From NCBI RefSeq assembly GCF_000148725.1, contig NZ_GL476315.1, positions 169,947 to 233,946 on the forward strand: DNA of 64,000 nucleotides, read 5' to 3'. Numbering within the stretch: position 1 is the stretch's first letter; each line of letters opens with the position of its first letter. The DNA is from Roseibium sp. TrichSKD4. Lineage in GTDB: Bacteria; Pseudomonadota; Alphaproteobacteria; Rhizobiales; Stappiaceae. The notes beneath the pieces were generated by a model. The model searched no databases. It was not told the origin of the DNA and saw nothing but the letters and a program-made list of their open reading frames with translations. Below are positions 44,306 to 53,208 of this stretch, in pieces. Made by a program: the position numbers and the translations under genes.

Positions 44306-45427
44306 ATGGCATGGTCGCCGGAACAGGACACTGCTCTCAGTGAAGCCGCTGCTTGGCTGCGGCGGGGGGATCGGCAGGTTTTTCGACTGTTCGGATATGC
44401 GGGTACTGGCAAAACAACGCTTGCCCGCCATCTTGCTGAAGGCATTGACGGAGATGTTGTCTTTGGTGCGTTTACGGGCAAGGCGGCGCATGTTTTGCGC
44501 CAAAAGGGCTGCACAGATGCCGGAACCATTCATTCCCTGATTTATCGCCCGCGTTCGGCCAAGGAAGAAGAAGAGGTCGACGACGAGGAGGATGATGGGG
44601 GGCCGCAGTTTGCTCTCAAGCGCGACAGCGCGGCGGCAACAGCTTCGCTCATTGTCATCGATGAATGCTCCATGGTGGACGAAGAACTTGGTCGGGACCT
44701 GCTGTCTTTTGGAACACCAGTTCTCGTGCTTGGTGATCCCGCGCAGCTTCCGCCGGTCAAGGGTGGAGGTTTCTTCACTGAGGCCGACCCGGATGTCATG
44801 CTGACCGAAGTTCATCGTCAAGCGCAGGACAACCCGATTGTTCGAATGTCCATGACTATTCGTGAAGGCGGCAAGCTGGAATATGGCGAGTATGGAGAAA
44901 GCTGTATTATCAATCGGCGGCAGATCGACAAGGAGCAAATTCTGGGTGCTGATCAGGTGCTGGTTGGAACCAACAAGACACGCCGACTTTATAATGGCCG
45001 GATCAGGGAGTTGAAAGACTTCACCACCCCGATGCCCGCCGTCGGAGACAAGCTGGTTTGCCTGCGCAACGACAAAATCAAGGGCCTCTTGAATGGTGGA
45101 CTTTGGACAGTGTCTCGGTTGCGTCAACCGCGAGGAAACACGCTTCGGTTTGATGTGGTCCCGGAAGATGAGGTTGGGAAGCAGACCGTCAAGGTAAAGG
45201 TTTTGCCAGCCATGTTCGAGGATGGGGCTGAACAGATCCCGTTCACGATCCGCCGAAAGGCTGACGAGTTTGACTATGGCTATGCGCTCACAGTCCACAA
45301 GGCTCAAGGATCGCAGTGGGACGATGTCGTCTTGTTTGATGAAAGCTGGGCGTTTCGTGAACACCGAGACCGATGGCTCTATACGGCTGTAACCCGTGCT
45401 GCGGAGCGGATCACGGTGGTCCGTTGA
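44306..45427 (+). CDS. RecD-like superfamily 1 DNA helicase
   Basis: 373 residues, shorter than RecD or RecD2 and close to the phage Dda/AAA_30 type. Walker A FGYAGTGKTTLARHLAE, motif Ib region FTGKAAHVLRQKGC, Walker B SLIVIDECSMVDEELG, motif III LGDPAQLPPVKGGGFF, and the UvrD_C_2 motif VI region YALTVHKAQGSQWDDVVLF with LYTAVTRAAERITVV. A run of acidic residues (EEEEVDDEEDDGG) is inserted after motif Ia. Stand-alone helicases of this type are common in alphaproteobacterial chromosomes. Its role (replication or repair) is not known. Confidence 0.87.
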   Translation: MAWSPEQDTALSEAAAWLRRGDRQVFRLFGYAGTGKTTLARHLAEGIDGDVVFGAFTGKAAHVLRQKGCTDAGTIHSLIYRPRSAKEEEEVDDEEDDGGPQFALKRDSAAATASLIVIDECSMVDEELGRDLLSFGTPVLVLGDPAQLPPVKGGGFFTEADPDVMLTEVHRQAQDNPIVRMSMTIREGGKLEYGEYGESCIINRRQIDKEQILGADQVLVGTNKTRRLYNGRIRELKDFTTPMPAVGDKLVCLRNDKIKGLLNGGLWTVSRLRQPRGNTLRFDVVPEDEVGKQTVKVKVLPAMFEDGAEQIPFTIRRKADEFDYGYALTVHKAQGSQWDDVVLFDESWAFREHRDRWLYTAVTRAAERITVVR

Positions 45428-45558
45428 GGGCCTTCCATTTTGGCTTCAAAACCTTTGGAGCGATTGAATTCGCGGTGGATGATCTGGCGCGGGCTCTTTT
45501 GCCAGATGAAGCTCACCAGTATCTTCAGCCCTTCTGATTTTCAGGGAACCAAATCTGA

Positions 45559-47991
45559 ATGACCGACGTTACGACATCTGCGCCATCGACCTCTCGCGCT
45601 GGGACCGCGCTGCCAGCTGATACGGCCGTGCGAATTGCCCGGCGGATTGCGGATGAAATTGTGTGTCAGCCAACGCAGGTCAATGCGGCAGTTCAGCTTC
45701 TCGATGAAGGCTCCACGGTTCCATTCATCGCTCGCTACCGGAAAGAGGCGACCGGTGGGCTTGATGACAGCCAGTTGCGCAAACTGGAAGAACGTTTGAT
45801 CTATCTGCGGGAGCTGGAGGATCGCCGGGTTGCGATTGCCAAGTCCATCGAAGAGCAAGGCAAACTCACCGATGACCTGATCAAAAACATTCAGGGAGCA
45901 GAGACGAAGTCTCAGCTGGAAGATCTTTATCTGCCCTATAAAAAGAAGCGCCGGACGAAGGCCCAGATTGCCCGCGAGGCGGGACTTGAACCACTTGCAG
46001 ATTTGCTTCTGGACGACCCTTCAAAAACACCTGAGATGGAAGCCGCGGCATATGTTGATGCGGAAAAGGGAGTTGCCGATATCAAGGCGGCTCTTGATGG
46101 CGCGCGCCAAATCCTGATGGAGCGGTTTGCCGAAAATGCATCTCTGGTTGGCCAGTTGCGCTCTTATCTTCAGCAGCGCGGTGTGGTGCGCTCCAAAGTG
46201 ATCGATGGCCAGCAACAGGCAGGTGCCAAGTTTGCAGACTATTTTGACTACGAAGAGGCACTTTCCAAAATCCCGAGCCACCGGGCTTTGGCGCTTTTCC
46301 GTGGGCGCAATGAAGGGGTGCTGTCGGTTGAACTTGTTGCAGATGCCGATGACCCGGCTCTGATTGCACCTGCGGTTCGCAAGGTCGCCGATGCCTATGG
46401 AATTGCAGAACGAGGACGGCCAGCTGACAAATGGCTGATGGAAGTTGCGCGCTTTGCCTGGAAGGTGAAATTGGTGCTGCATCTTGAACTGGATCTCATA
46501 GGGTCCCTCCGGGACCGCGCTGAAGAAGCTGCGATTGACGTGTTCGCCAAGAACCTGAAAGACCTTCTTTTGGCTGCGCCTGCCGGTGCCAAGGCCACGC
46601 TCGGGTTGGATCCTGGCATTCGAACCGGTGTGAAAGTGGCCGTGGTGGATGAAACGGGCAAGCTTATCGATACGGCCACTATCTATCCATTCCAGCCCCG
46701 CAATGATGTGTCAGGCTCACGGGCTACTCTTCTGGCACTCATCGCGAAGCACAAGGTGGGTCTGATTGCGATCGGCAACGGAACAGCGAGTCGGGAAACG
46801 GACAAGCTGACCGGTGATGTGCTGGCAGATATCCCAGCAGCGAGCCGACCGGTCAAGGTCATCGTCAATGAGGCGGGCGCCTCTGTCTATTCCGCGTCCG
46901 AGGTTGCGTCCAAGGAAATGCCGGACATTGATGTGTCTTTGCGCGGAGCTGCGTCCATTGCCCGCCGTCTGCAAGATCCGCTTGCCGAACTGGTCAAAAT
47001 CGAGCCGAAATCAATTGGTGTTGGGCAATATCAGCATGACGTGAACCAGACCAAGTTGGCTCGGGCATTGGATGCAGTTGTCGAGGACGCGGTGAATGCG
47101 GTGGGTGTCGATCTCAACACGGCTTCGGCTGCCTTGTTGTCGCGTATTTCCGGGTTGAGCGACAGCCTTGCCAAGGCTGTCGTCGAGCACCGCGAAGCGA
47201 TTGGCCGGTTTGAAAACCGGAGACAGCTGAAGGAAGTTCCTCGCCTCGGTGCAAAGGCGTTTGAGCTCTGTGCCGGGTTCTTGCGCATTTCAGATGGAGC
47301 CGAGCCTTTGGACAGTTCGTCTGTTCACCCGGAAGCTTATCCGCTTGCCAAGCGGATTGTGAAAGCCTGTGGCCGGGATGTCCGGCAGCTCATGGGCGAT
47401 AGCGGGCGTTTGAAAGACCTTGATCCGGCAGAGTTCACCGATGAAAAGTTCGGTCTGCCCACTGTGAAGGACATCTTGAGCGAGCTGGAGAAACCCGGAC
47501 GCGACCCGCGCCCGGAGTTCAAAACAGCTGCCTTGCAAGATGGTGTGGAGGAAATCTCTGACCTGAAACAGGGTATGAAGCTGGAAGGGACCGTCACCAA
47601 CGTGACCAACTTTGGTGCGTTTGTTGATGTTGGCGTGCATCAGGACGGTCTGGTTCATGTCTCACAATTGGCGGACCGGTTTGTTGATGATCCGCATACC
47701 GTTGTCAAAGCGGGTGATATTGTGAAAGTCACCATTTTGGATGTGGACGTCCCGCGCAAGCGCATTTCAATGTCCATGAAAAGTCAGGTTGATTACCAGA
47801 GTGAGAAAGAGCGCTCTGGCAATCAAAATCGTGGCCAACGCCCAAGTCGACCAGGTGGCCCGAAAGGCAAGGCACACGGCAGAGAACACCGCCCGGATCG
47901 CGATAATCGGGGCAGTTCGGGATCGTCTTCAGGTGTTAACAATGCGATGGCTGCTGCCTTGGCCGCCGCGATGAACAAGAACCGAAAATAG
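45559..47991 (+). CDS. tex: Tex-family RNA-binding protein
   Basis: 810 residues. The Tex N-terminal helical domain ([38 protein letters not shown]), the YqgF-like nuclease-fold domain ([34 protein letters not shown]), the helix-hairpin-helix region ([20 protein letters not shown]) and a C-terminal S1 domain ([20 protein letters not shown]) appear in order. A basic, glycine-rich tail of about 50 residues makes it longer than the usual 770-780. Tex binds RNA and affects transcription and toxin expression in other bacteria. Confidence 0.95.
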   Translation: MTDVTTSAPSTSRAGTALPADTAVRIARRIADEIVCQPTQVNAAVQLLDEGSTVPFIARYRKEATGGLDDSQLRKLEERLIYLRELEDRRVAIAKSIEEQGKLTDDLIKNIQGAETKSQLEDLYLPYKKKRRTKAQIAREAGLEPLADLLLDDPSKTPEMEAAAYVDAEKGVADIKAALDGARQILMERFAENASLVGQLRSYLQQRGVVRSKVIDGQQQAGAKFADYFDYEEALSKIPSHRALALFRGRNEGVLSVELVADADDPALIAPAVRKVADAYGIAERGRPADKWLMEVARFAWKVKLVLHLELDLIGSLRDRAEEAAIDVFAKNLKDLLLAAPAGAKATLGLDPGIRTGVKVAVVDETGKLIDTATIYPFQPRNDVSGSRATLLALIAKHKVGLIAIGNGTASRETDKLTGDVLADIPAASRPVKVIVNEAGASVYSASEVASKEMPDIDVSLRGAASIARRLQDPLAELVKIEPKSIGVGQYQHDVNQTKLARALDAVVEDAVNAVGVDLNTASAALLSRISGLSDSLAKAVVEHREAIGRFENRRQLKEVPRLGAKAFELCAGFLRISDGAEPLDSSSVHPEAYPLAKRIVKACGRDVRQLMGDSGRLKDLDPAEFTDEKFGLPTVKDILSELEKPGRDPRPEFKTAALQDGVEEISDLKQGMKLEGTVTNVTNFGAFVDVGVHQDGLVHVSQLADRFVDDPHTVVKAGDIVKVTILDVDVPRKRISMSMKSQVDYQSEKERSGNQNRGQRPSRPGGPKGKAHGREHRPDRDNRGSSGSSSGVNNAMAAALAAAMNKNRK

Positions 47992-47999
47992 GCTCATCG

Positions 48000-48328
48000 A
48001 AGACTGCAAAGATTCTTGATCTGGCGGGTGTAGCACTTGCCGGATCGCTTGGGTCGGTTCCTTGTCACATTTCTCCGTGTGATAATCAACAGCTTTGTGA
48101 GAAAGCGGTCCAAGCATACGCTTATTCGCCTTGTTATTTGTGCCAAGTATCTGTAGCGAAAAAGAAATTCTGGTTTTATCATGCAATTAAAGGTTGCGTG
48201 ATTTGATAATGAGTGTGTTCAATAAATATGCAACTTGAACGATTTGAGTGCTGTGCGCTCTCGTGAGTTGGGCCCGACCTCAAGTGGTGAGTGGCTGAGC
48301 TCGCTGGAGCCTGAAAGGTGAGTGGACG
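48000..48328. other. Intergenic region, no gene seen
   Basis: About 330 bases after tex. Short frames on either strand lack ribosome binding sites and coding character. It probably holds the end of the tex transcript and the promoter of the PhnD-like gene. Confidence 0.5.
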
Positions 48329-49171
48329 GTGAACATTCAACTGGCTCAATCTTCGCTGACAACCGTGCGGCCCATTTTCATGCCGATGTATGATTGGCGC
48401 GAGGTGTCTCCCGTGACCCGCAGCCTTGAAACGGCTTTGGAGAAAGCCATACTTGATCGTTTTGGCTCTTCGGGTATGTCTTTTGAAATGTGGCCTACAG
48501 ACGGAACTTTTGAAGACCGATGGATGGACAACGGTTTGGTTCTGAGCCAGGTGTGCAGCCACTCCTTTGTCACCTATCTGTCTGGCAAAGTGTCATTGGT
48601 GCTTACCCCACATTATTCGGCGCAAGGTTGTATTGGCCCGAAGATAGGGAGCTATGTGCTTGTTAATCGAGAAAGTAAAATACGGGACCTCGAGAGCTTG
48701 CGCGGTGGTGTTGCAGCTATTTCCGGGCAGGGGGGACGGTCTGATCATCTTGCCTTGATCGATGCCATCCTTCCTCTGGTCGAAGAGGGGACGTTTTTCT
48801 CCCATATCATTGAAACAGGAGCTCCACTCAAGGCGATGCGGGCCGTGGTTGAAGGCCGAGCAGACGTTTGTTGCCTTGATGCTGTCAGTTGGGCGATGGC
48901 CAAGGCTTACCGGCCAGACGTGTCTTCAAAACTGATCGCTGTCACTCCAACACGTGCATTGCCCGGGTTGCCATGGGTGACAGCGGGCGCGCGAACGGCG
49001 GCTGAAGTGGAGTGTATCCGTGATGCGGCAATTTCGGTTTTGTCGGATCCCAAGATGGAGCCTGTGCTGGATAAGCTGTTTATCAGCGGGTTTTCCATTT
49101 TGGAGGCTCAGGACTATTCACCTGTTGCCGAGGCTAACGCTGACATTTTCAAGCTGGGAATGGTCATATGA
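48329..49171 (+). CDS. PhnD-like phosphate/phosphonate binding-protein family member
   Basis: 280 residues with the two-lobed PhnD pattern: PIFMPMYDWREVSP at the start, QVCSHSFVTYL, CIGPKIGSYVLVNRESKIRD, LRGGVAAISGQGGRSDHLAL, and the second-lobe VEGRADVCCLDAVSWAMAKA with TPTRALPGLPWVTAGARTA. There is no signal peptide and no transporter genes are adjacent, so it may be a cytoplasmic ligand-binding protein and not a transport component. GTG 48329 is the apparent start, with AAAGG upstream, and is not certain. A hairpin 3' of it serves mainly the opposite strand. Confidence 0.8.
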   Translation: MNIQLAQSSLTTVRPIFMPMYDWREVSPVTRSLETALEKAILDRFGSSGMSFEMWPTDGTFEDRWMDNGLVLSQVCSHSFVTYLSGKVSLVLTPHYSAQGCIGPKIGSYVLVNRESKIRDLESLRGGVAAISGQGGRSDHLALIDAILPLVEEGTFFSHIIETGAPLKAMRAVVEGRADVCCLDAVSWAMAKAYRPDVSSKLIAVTPTRALPGLPWVTAGARTAAEVECIRDAAISVLSDPKMEPVLDKLFISGFSILEAQDYSPVAEANADIFKLGMVI

Positions 49172-49198
49172 AAAAGCCCGGCTCACGAGGCCGGGCTT
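49171..49198 (-). terminator. Terminator of the small gene at 49233-49370
   Basis: AAGCCCGGC (49174-49182) and GCCGGGCTT (49190-49198) form a perfect 9-bp stem with a 7-base loop. On the minus strand it runs into TTTTT, but on the plus strand no T-run follows the hairpin. It therefore terminates the minus-strand small gene and overlaps the end of the PhnD-like gene. Confidence 0.85.
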
Positions 49199-49232
49199 AA
49201 TAATTCTGCGAATAGAACAGCGTTAGTCCGGT

Positions 49233-49370
49233 TTATCTCCGACCGGACGCCATTTGCTTGCGGCTTTCACTTTGACGGAGTGTCTTGTCCATCTGTGCAA
49301 GTTCGGCAGCGGAATGACCGGATACGACTCCCATCAAAGCGGTGCCAAGAATTTGGTTCAAGAACGTCAT
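49233..49370 (-). CDS. Small 45-residue protein, unknown function
   Basis: A complete small gene. AGAGGAGAG lies 5-6 bases before ATG 49370, the frame runs 45 codons to TAA at 49233, and a minus-strand terminator follows. The product begins with a hydrophobic helix (FLNQILGTALMGVVSG) and ends in a charged amphipathic stretch (AAELAQMDKTLRQSESRKQ). It is divergent from a LysR-type gene, with 152 bases between starts, so that regulator may control it. I do not recognise the family. Confidence 0.7.
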   Translation of the reverse strand: MTFLNQILGTALMGVVSGHSAAELAQMDKTLRQSESRKQMASGRR

Positions 49371-49522
49371 ATGCGCTCTCCTCTTCTCGACGTGTATTTA
49401 GGAAACAGGCGGTCCACTGCTAAATTCGTTCGCCGCTTACGAGCAGATATGATCTAAGGTTGCAATTCAATCAAACGAATTGTATTTAAAGGTTGCATCA
49501 AAAAAATTGAACTGAAGATCGT

Positions 49523-50434
49523 ATGGAAAAAATCCCCGGTTTTGGCATTCCGCTTATCGATATGGATCTCTATCGGACGTTTCTGACGATCAACGAAACC
49601 GGTAGTTTTTCGAAAACTGCAGATATTGTCGGGCGGACCCCATCTGCTGTATCCATGCAGATCAAAAAGCTTGAGGAGCTTTTGGATGCGTCTGTGTTCA
49701 TTCGTGAGGGCAGGAGTGTTCGTCCAACACCTGAAGGTGAAGCGCTTCTGGGCTATGCGCGCCGCATCTTGATGTTGAATGAAGAGGCAGTTTCCCTGTT
49801 TCGCTCACCGGAGGTGGAAGGTGAGGTGCGTTTCGGTGCGCCATCAGATTTTGGAACGCGCCTTTTGCCAAATTTCCTTTCTCGTTTCGCTCGCACACAT
49901 CCGGGCGTAAATGTGGATGTGAATTTGGACGGCAGCCCGAACCTGATGGAGAAATTCAAGAGCAAAGATCTTGATCTGATCCTGATGACAGCCCGTCCGG
50001 ACAGTGAGCTGGTCAAGATCGGCGAGATCGTGTTCACAGAGCCGCTGGTCTGGGTCGGTCTGGAAGGTGGCATCGCCTATGACCGTGACCCGCTGCCGTT
50101 GGCGGTTTCAACATCCGGATGTCCCTGGCGACGCGAGGCACGAGCCGCACTGGACAAGGCGGGAAAAAACTACCGAATTTCCTACACGAGCTTTCACAGT
50201 GCAGGACAGGAGGCTGCACTTGTGGCCGATCTGGCCGTTGCACCGTTTCCGGCAAGTGTTGTTGAACCGCCGTTACAGATCCTGGACGAACGTCATGGTT
50301 TGCCGGAACTTGGCAACTATCACATCATCATGGCTCAGCGTGGTCGGGCCGGGCGGGCAACACATGCATTTGCTGACCATGTCGTGGAGTGCTTTCGGGA
50401 ATTTTCCATGGGGATGCAGGGTAGTGTTGGCTAA
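49523..50434 (+). CDS. LysR-family transcriptional regulator
   Basis: 303 residues. The N-terminal helix-turn-helix (LYRTFLTINETGSFSKTADI, VGRTPSAVSMQIKKLEELLD) is followed by the effector-binding domain beginning at VEGEVRFGAPSDFGTRLLPN. The insertion SFHSAGQEAALVADLAVAPFP is the conserved late segment of the domain. The dinucleotide-poor upstream region (with the divergent small gene) suggests it regulates that gene or itself. Target and ligand are unknown. Confidence 0.92.
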   Translation: MEKIPGFGIPLIDMDLYRTFLTINETGSFSKTADIVGRTPSAVSMQIKKLEELLDASVFIREGRSVRPTPEGEALLGYARRILMLNEEAVSLFRSPEVEGEVRFGAPSDFGTRLLPNFLSRFARTHPGVNVDVNLDGSPNLMEKFKSKDLDLILMTARPDSELVKIGEIVFTEPLVWVGLEGGIAYDRDPLPLAVSTSGCPWRREARAALDKAGKNYRISYTSFHSAGQEAALVADLAVAPFPASVVEPPLQILDERHGLPELGNYHIIMAQRGRAGRATHAFADHVVECFREFSMGMQGSVG

Positions 50435-50521
50435 ACGCCAATTCTTGTCGCATCCGCGTCTATCGTTCCGATTCACCGCTTTAGGCTTCCAGGTTGTCTA
50501 ATCGCTATCGGGTAGGCTGAG

Positions 50522-50956
50522 ATGTCGGAATTAAAAGGACGCTGTTACTGCGGGGCTGTCAGTTGGCAAGCTAAGGGCCCAATTTTGTGGAGTGCCTTGT
50601 GCCATTGCGAAGATTGCCGTCAGGCCGCGTCATCTGACTACGTGAGCTGGTTTGGCATAGAACGATCTTCCGTGATTTGGAACGGCCCGCGGCAAATGTA
50701 TCAGTCGTCGGCTAAGGTGTTGCGTAGTTTTTGCTCTGACTGCGGCTCACCATTGTCGTTTGAGACCGAAGTCTTCCCGGAAGAAACGCATATCTATGCT
50801 GCAACTATGGAAAACCCATCAGCATATCAGCCAGAAGCCCATATTTTTTGGTCAGAACGGGTGCCATGGCTCACACTTTCTGATGATTTGCCAAAACACC
50901 CAAAGGGGCTGCAGGCGGCGGCAGAAGCAGGTAAACCATGGTTGAGATCAGAATGA
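50522..50956 (+). CDS. GFA/CENP-V-family zinc protein
   Basis: 144 residues of the Mss4-like fold. Zinc ligands are visible in CYCGAVSWQAKGP, ALCHCEDCRQAASS and FCSDCGSPLSFE, in the order used by glutathione-dependent formaldehyde-activating enzymes. Family members with this short form are mostly uncharacterised, so a formaldehyde role should not be assumed. It starts 87 bases after the LysR gene. Confidence 0.9.
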   Translation: MSELKGRCYCGAVSWQAKGPILWSALCHCEDCRQAASSDYVSWFGIERSSVIWNGPRQMYQSSAKVLRSFCSDCGSPLSFETEVFPEETHIYAATMENPSAYQPEAHIFWSERVPWLTLSDDLPKHPKGLQAAAEAGKPWLRSE

Positions 50957-51423
50957 CTTAAATTTTGGCAGGACCAGCCTCGTGTCTGTGGCTAATCTAG
51001 AGCACGTCCCCCAATCTTGAACCGCTTGAACGCCGGGAGCGTTCGTACTGACGAGGCACGTTTGACGCCGTGGTGCGTCACACCACAAGGTAAAGGCAAC
51101 ATCGTCAGGGCGGACAAAATCAAGTGCAATTGGTTTCATCTCTGGAAGCGTGTTGGTCCAGGCATGCTTGGGCACCTCTTTCAGGCCATCGGTGCAGAAA
51201 CCCTCGAATGATGCATGGGCATCATTCGGCGGTCTTCTCTGTGTTGGTCAGAAAAAACTTCTCCACCAAACTGGCCCAAGCTTAGGTGCACGTGCTCTCG
51301 CCTTTGGACATCGCCAAATTTGAGGTGCAAGGGGCTTACCTTTATATTTAGAGTTGGTTAACCTTTTCTCCTACGGTGACGGTTCTTCACCGTGCGTGTG
51401 TTGCAAAGCGCCAGGAGAAAACC
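50957..51423. other. Gene-free region with two inverted repeats
   Basis: About 470 bases with no convincing reading frame. It contains CGAATGATGC/GCATCATTCG (51205-51228), a perfect 10-bp stem with loop ATGG and no T-run, and GTGGTG/CACCAC (near 51070-51086). The 3' end carries the promoter and AGGAGAA ribosome binding site of the following secreted-protein gene. The hairpin may belong to an untranslated RNA, but I see no promoter-terminator pair to claim one. Confidence 0.5.
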
Positions 51424-51768
51424 ATGATTCAGTCAGTCAAATCTCTCTTTTTCGCGGCATTGGTTTCGGTGGTCTGCGTTGTTTCCGCTCATGCTGGTGA
51501 GGCCAACACAACGCGTATCATTCACGGCGAACCTTATGGGGCCGTTGTGACCGACGAAAACGGCGTTTTGGTTTTTAGGGCTCTACCTTCGGTCAAGCAT
51601 GTTGTGATTAATCCGGGTGGAAAAACACCGCTCACGATCAACATGAACGAGATTACTCGGATCAATCGGTATGAGGGGCCAAAGGTCATTGTAGTTGGCG
51701 CGGAAAAACGTCGCCGGCCGGGCATCGGGTCTTTCTATACGGGCCGAAAGTTCAAAGGGCAGCGTTAA
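51424..51768 (+). CDS. Small secreted protein, unknown function
   Basis: 114 residues from ATG 51424 (AGGAGAA 6-7 bases upstream; the ATG at 51376 is not used). A clear signal peptide (about 1-22, ending AHAGEA) precedes a short strand-rich domain (VTDENGVLVFRALPSVKHVV, INMNEITRINRYEG) and a basic tail (KRRRPG, GRKFKGQR). I do not recognise it. Likely periplasmic or exported. Confidence 0.7.
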   Translation: MIQSVKSLFFAALVSVVCVVSAHAGEANTTRIIHGEPYGAVVTDENGVLVFRALPSVKHVVINPGGKTPLTINMNEITRINRYEGPKVIVVGAEKRRRPGIGSFYTGRKFKGQR

Positions 51769-51800
51769 TAACCGTAGCGTGTCACCTCGCTGCCATTTGT

Positions 51801-53168
51801 TTAACTGCCCATGAGCCGATCATCATAGGGGTAGGTGCTCAGGCACTCATGGCCGGTGTCGGTGATGAGGACCTGATCCTCCAACTTGATACCTTCGTGC
51901 CCGCCGTGGCGACCAACATAGCTTTCCACGCAAACCACCATGCCGGGTTCCAGAATTCCGTCATATCCCCCTGAGACCCAGTCTTCCGGATAGGGCACAG
52001 CTGGGTATTCATCGCATAGTCCGACTCCATGGAAGAGCACAGAGTAGCGATTGGCTATATAGTCCGGCGGCAAGCTGGTCGCCTCATGGCACAGCTCCCT
52101 AAAGGTTTTGCCGGGAGCTAGCATGGACATATTTGCGCGGATTTGTTCCACGGCCATTTGATAGAGGGAACGCTGTTCGTTTGTAGGTCGACCATCTCCA
52201 CACAGCCAGGTGCGGGAGATGTCGCAGCAAATGCCATAAGGGCCGACAAGGTCAGTATCGAAGGCGACAATGTCTCCAGCCTCGATTATGCGGGAAGATG
52301 CTTCTTGAAACCACGGGTTCGTGCGCGGCCCAGAGGATAGCAAGTGGGTCTCAATCCATTCGCCACCCCGGCGGATGTTTTCAGCATGCAGGATTGACCA
52401 TAGGTCCCATTCGGTCATGCCCGGTTTGAGGTTTTCTTCCATGACGGCCATTGCCTTTTCGCAGGCCGCGATAGACCGGCGCATGGCCTTGATTTCGTCG
52501 GGACTTTTAACCGCCCGCGCCAGCTCCATGATCTCCTCACCATCAGCAATGGAAAATCCATGGTTCTTGAGTGCAGCAATGCCTTCCTGGCGTGCCTTAT
52601 CGACTGCAATTCTTGTGTTGCCGCCTCCGTGCTTCTTGATGAGGTCTGCCAGTTCATTTGCCCAAACAACCGCCTTCTCGGCAGATCGAGGGCCTGACTC
52701 AAAATAAAACCACGGGACACCGTGGCGAACTTCGTCAACCAGATCCGCATGAGCAGCCAGATGTTCACAATTATGGAAATCGAACAGAACTACAGGGCCG
52801 TCCTGAGGGACAAAGGCGTAGCGCACCGCGTTGTGCGTGCACCAGACCTGCATATTGGTGCAGTCCGTTGCGTAGCGCACATTCAGCGGATCGGTAACGA
52901 TAACCGCTGCAAGGTCCTTTGCTTTCAGTTGGGCGCGGATACGTTCGAGCCGAAACTCCCGAATGGCATCAAGGTCGGGGGCATCTAGCCCAAGCGCTGC
53001 CCATTCCCCTTCCGCCAGCTCGCCATACCCCAGAATATGCCTATTCAGAACGGACGCCTTGTCCATGGCATAGGCGGCAAGCGTTGCATAATCAGCGTTC
53101 TCGCCTGGGTGCTGGGGTAAAACAGCGGGCATGATTTTCCGCCGGTGGCGGCCAAACATCTGGTCCAT
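51801..53168 (-). CDS. DddP-like M24-family protein (candidate DMSP lyase)
   Basis: 455 residues of the pita-bread M24 fold. Its segments match DddP closely: DPLNVRYATDCTNMQVWCTH, AENIRRGGEWIETHLLSSGP, RTNPWFQE, and the metal ligands in AFDTDLVGPYGICCDISRTW, HGVGLCDEYP, CVESYVG and KLEDQVLITDTG. DddP cleaves dimethylsulfoniopropionate to DMS and acrylate and has lost peptidase activity. The adjacent genes (dimethylglycine-dehydrogenase-like and MttB-like) concern methylated onium compounds. A different substrate, such as another betaine, cannot be excluded. Similarity is by memory of the family, not alignment. Confidence 0.75.
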   Translation of the reverse strand: MDQMFGRHRRKIMPAVLPQHPGENADYATLAAYAMDKASVLNRHILGYGELAEGEWAALGLDAPDLDAIREFRLERIRAQLKAKDLAAVIVTDPLNVRYATDCTNMQVWCTHNAVRYAFVPQDGPVVLFDFHNCEHLAAHADLVDEVRHGVPWFYFESGPRSAEKAVVWANELADLIKKHGGGNTRIAVDKARQEGIAALKNHGFSIADGEEIMELARAVKSPDEIKAMRRSIAACEKAMAVMEENLKPGMTEWDLWSILHAENIRRGGEWIETHLLSSGPRTNPWFQEASSRIIEAGDIVAFDTDLVGPYGICCDISRTWLCGDGRPTNEQRSLYQMAVEQIRANMSMLAPGKTFRELCHEATSLPPDYIANRYSVLFHGVGLCDEYPAVPYPEDWVSGGYDGILEPGMVVCVESYVGRHGGHEGIKLEDQVLITDTGHECLSTYPYDDRLMGS

Positions 53169-53208
53169 GAAGCAGCGCCTCCCAACGCCACCAAAAAGTC
53201 GGTGTCAA

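Noticed and set aside
44279-45364. Minus-strand frame of 361 codons opposite the helicase gene
   Set aside because: The plus-strand frame has all helicase motifs; this is antisense only.
49254-49457. Plus-strand frame of 67 codons between the PhnD-like and LysR genes
   Set aside because: The minus strand here has a better small gene with ribosome binding site and terminator; this frame has neither.
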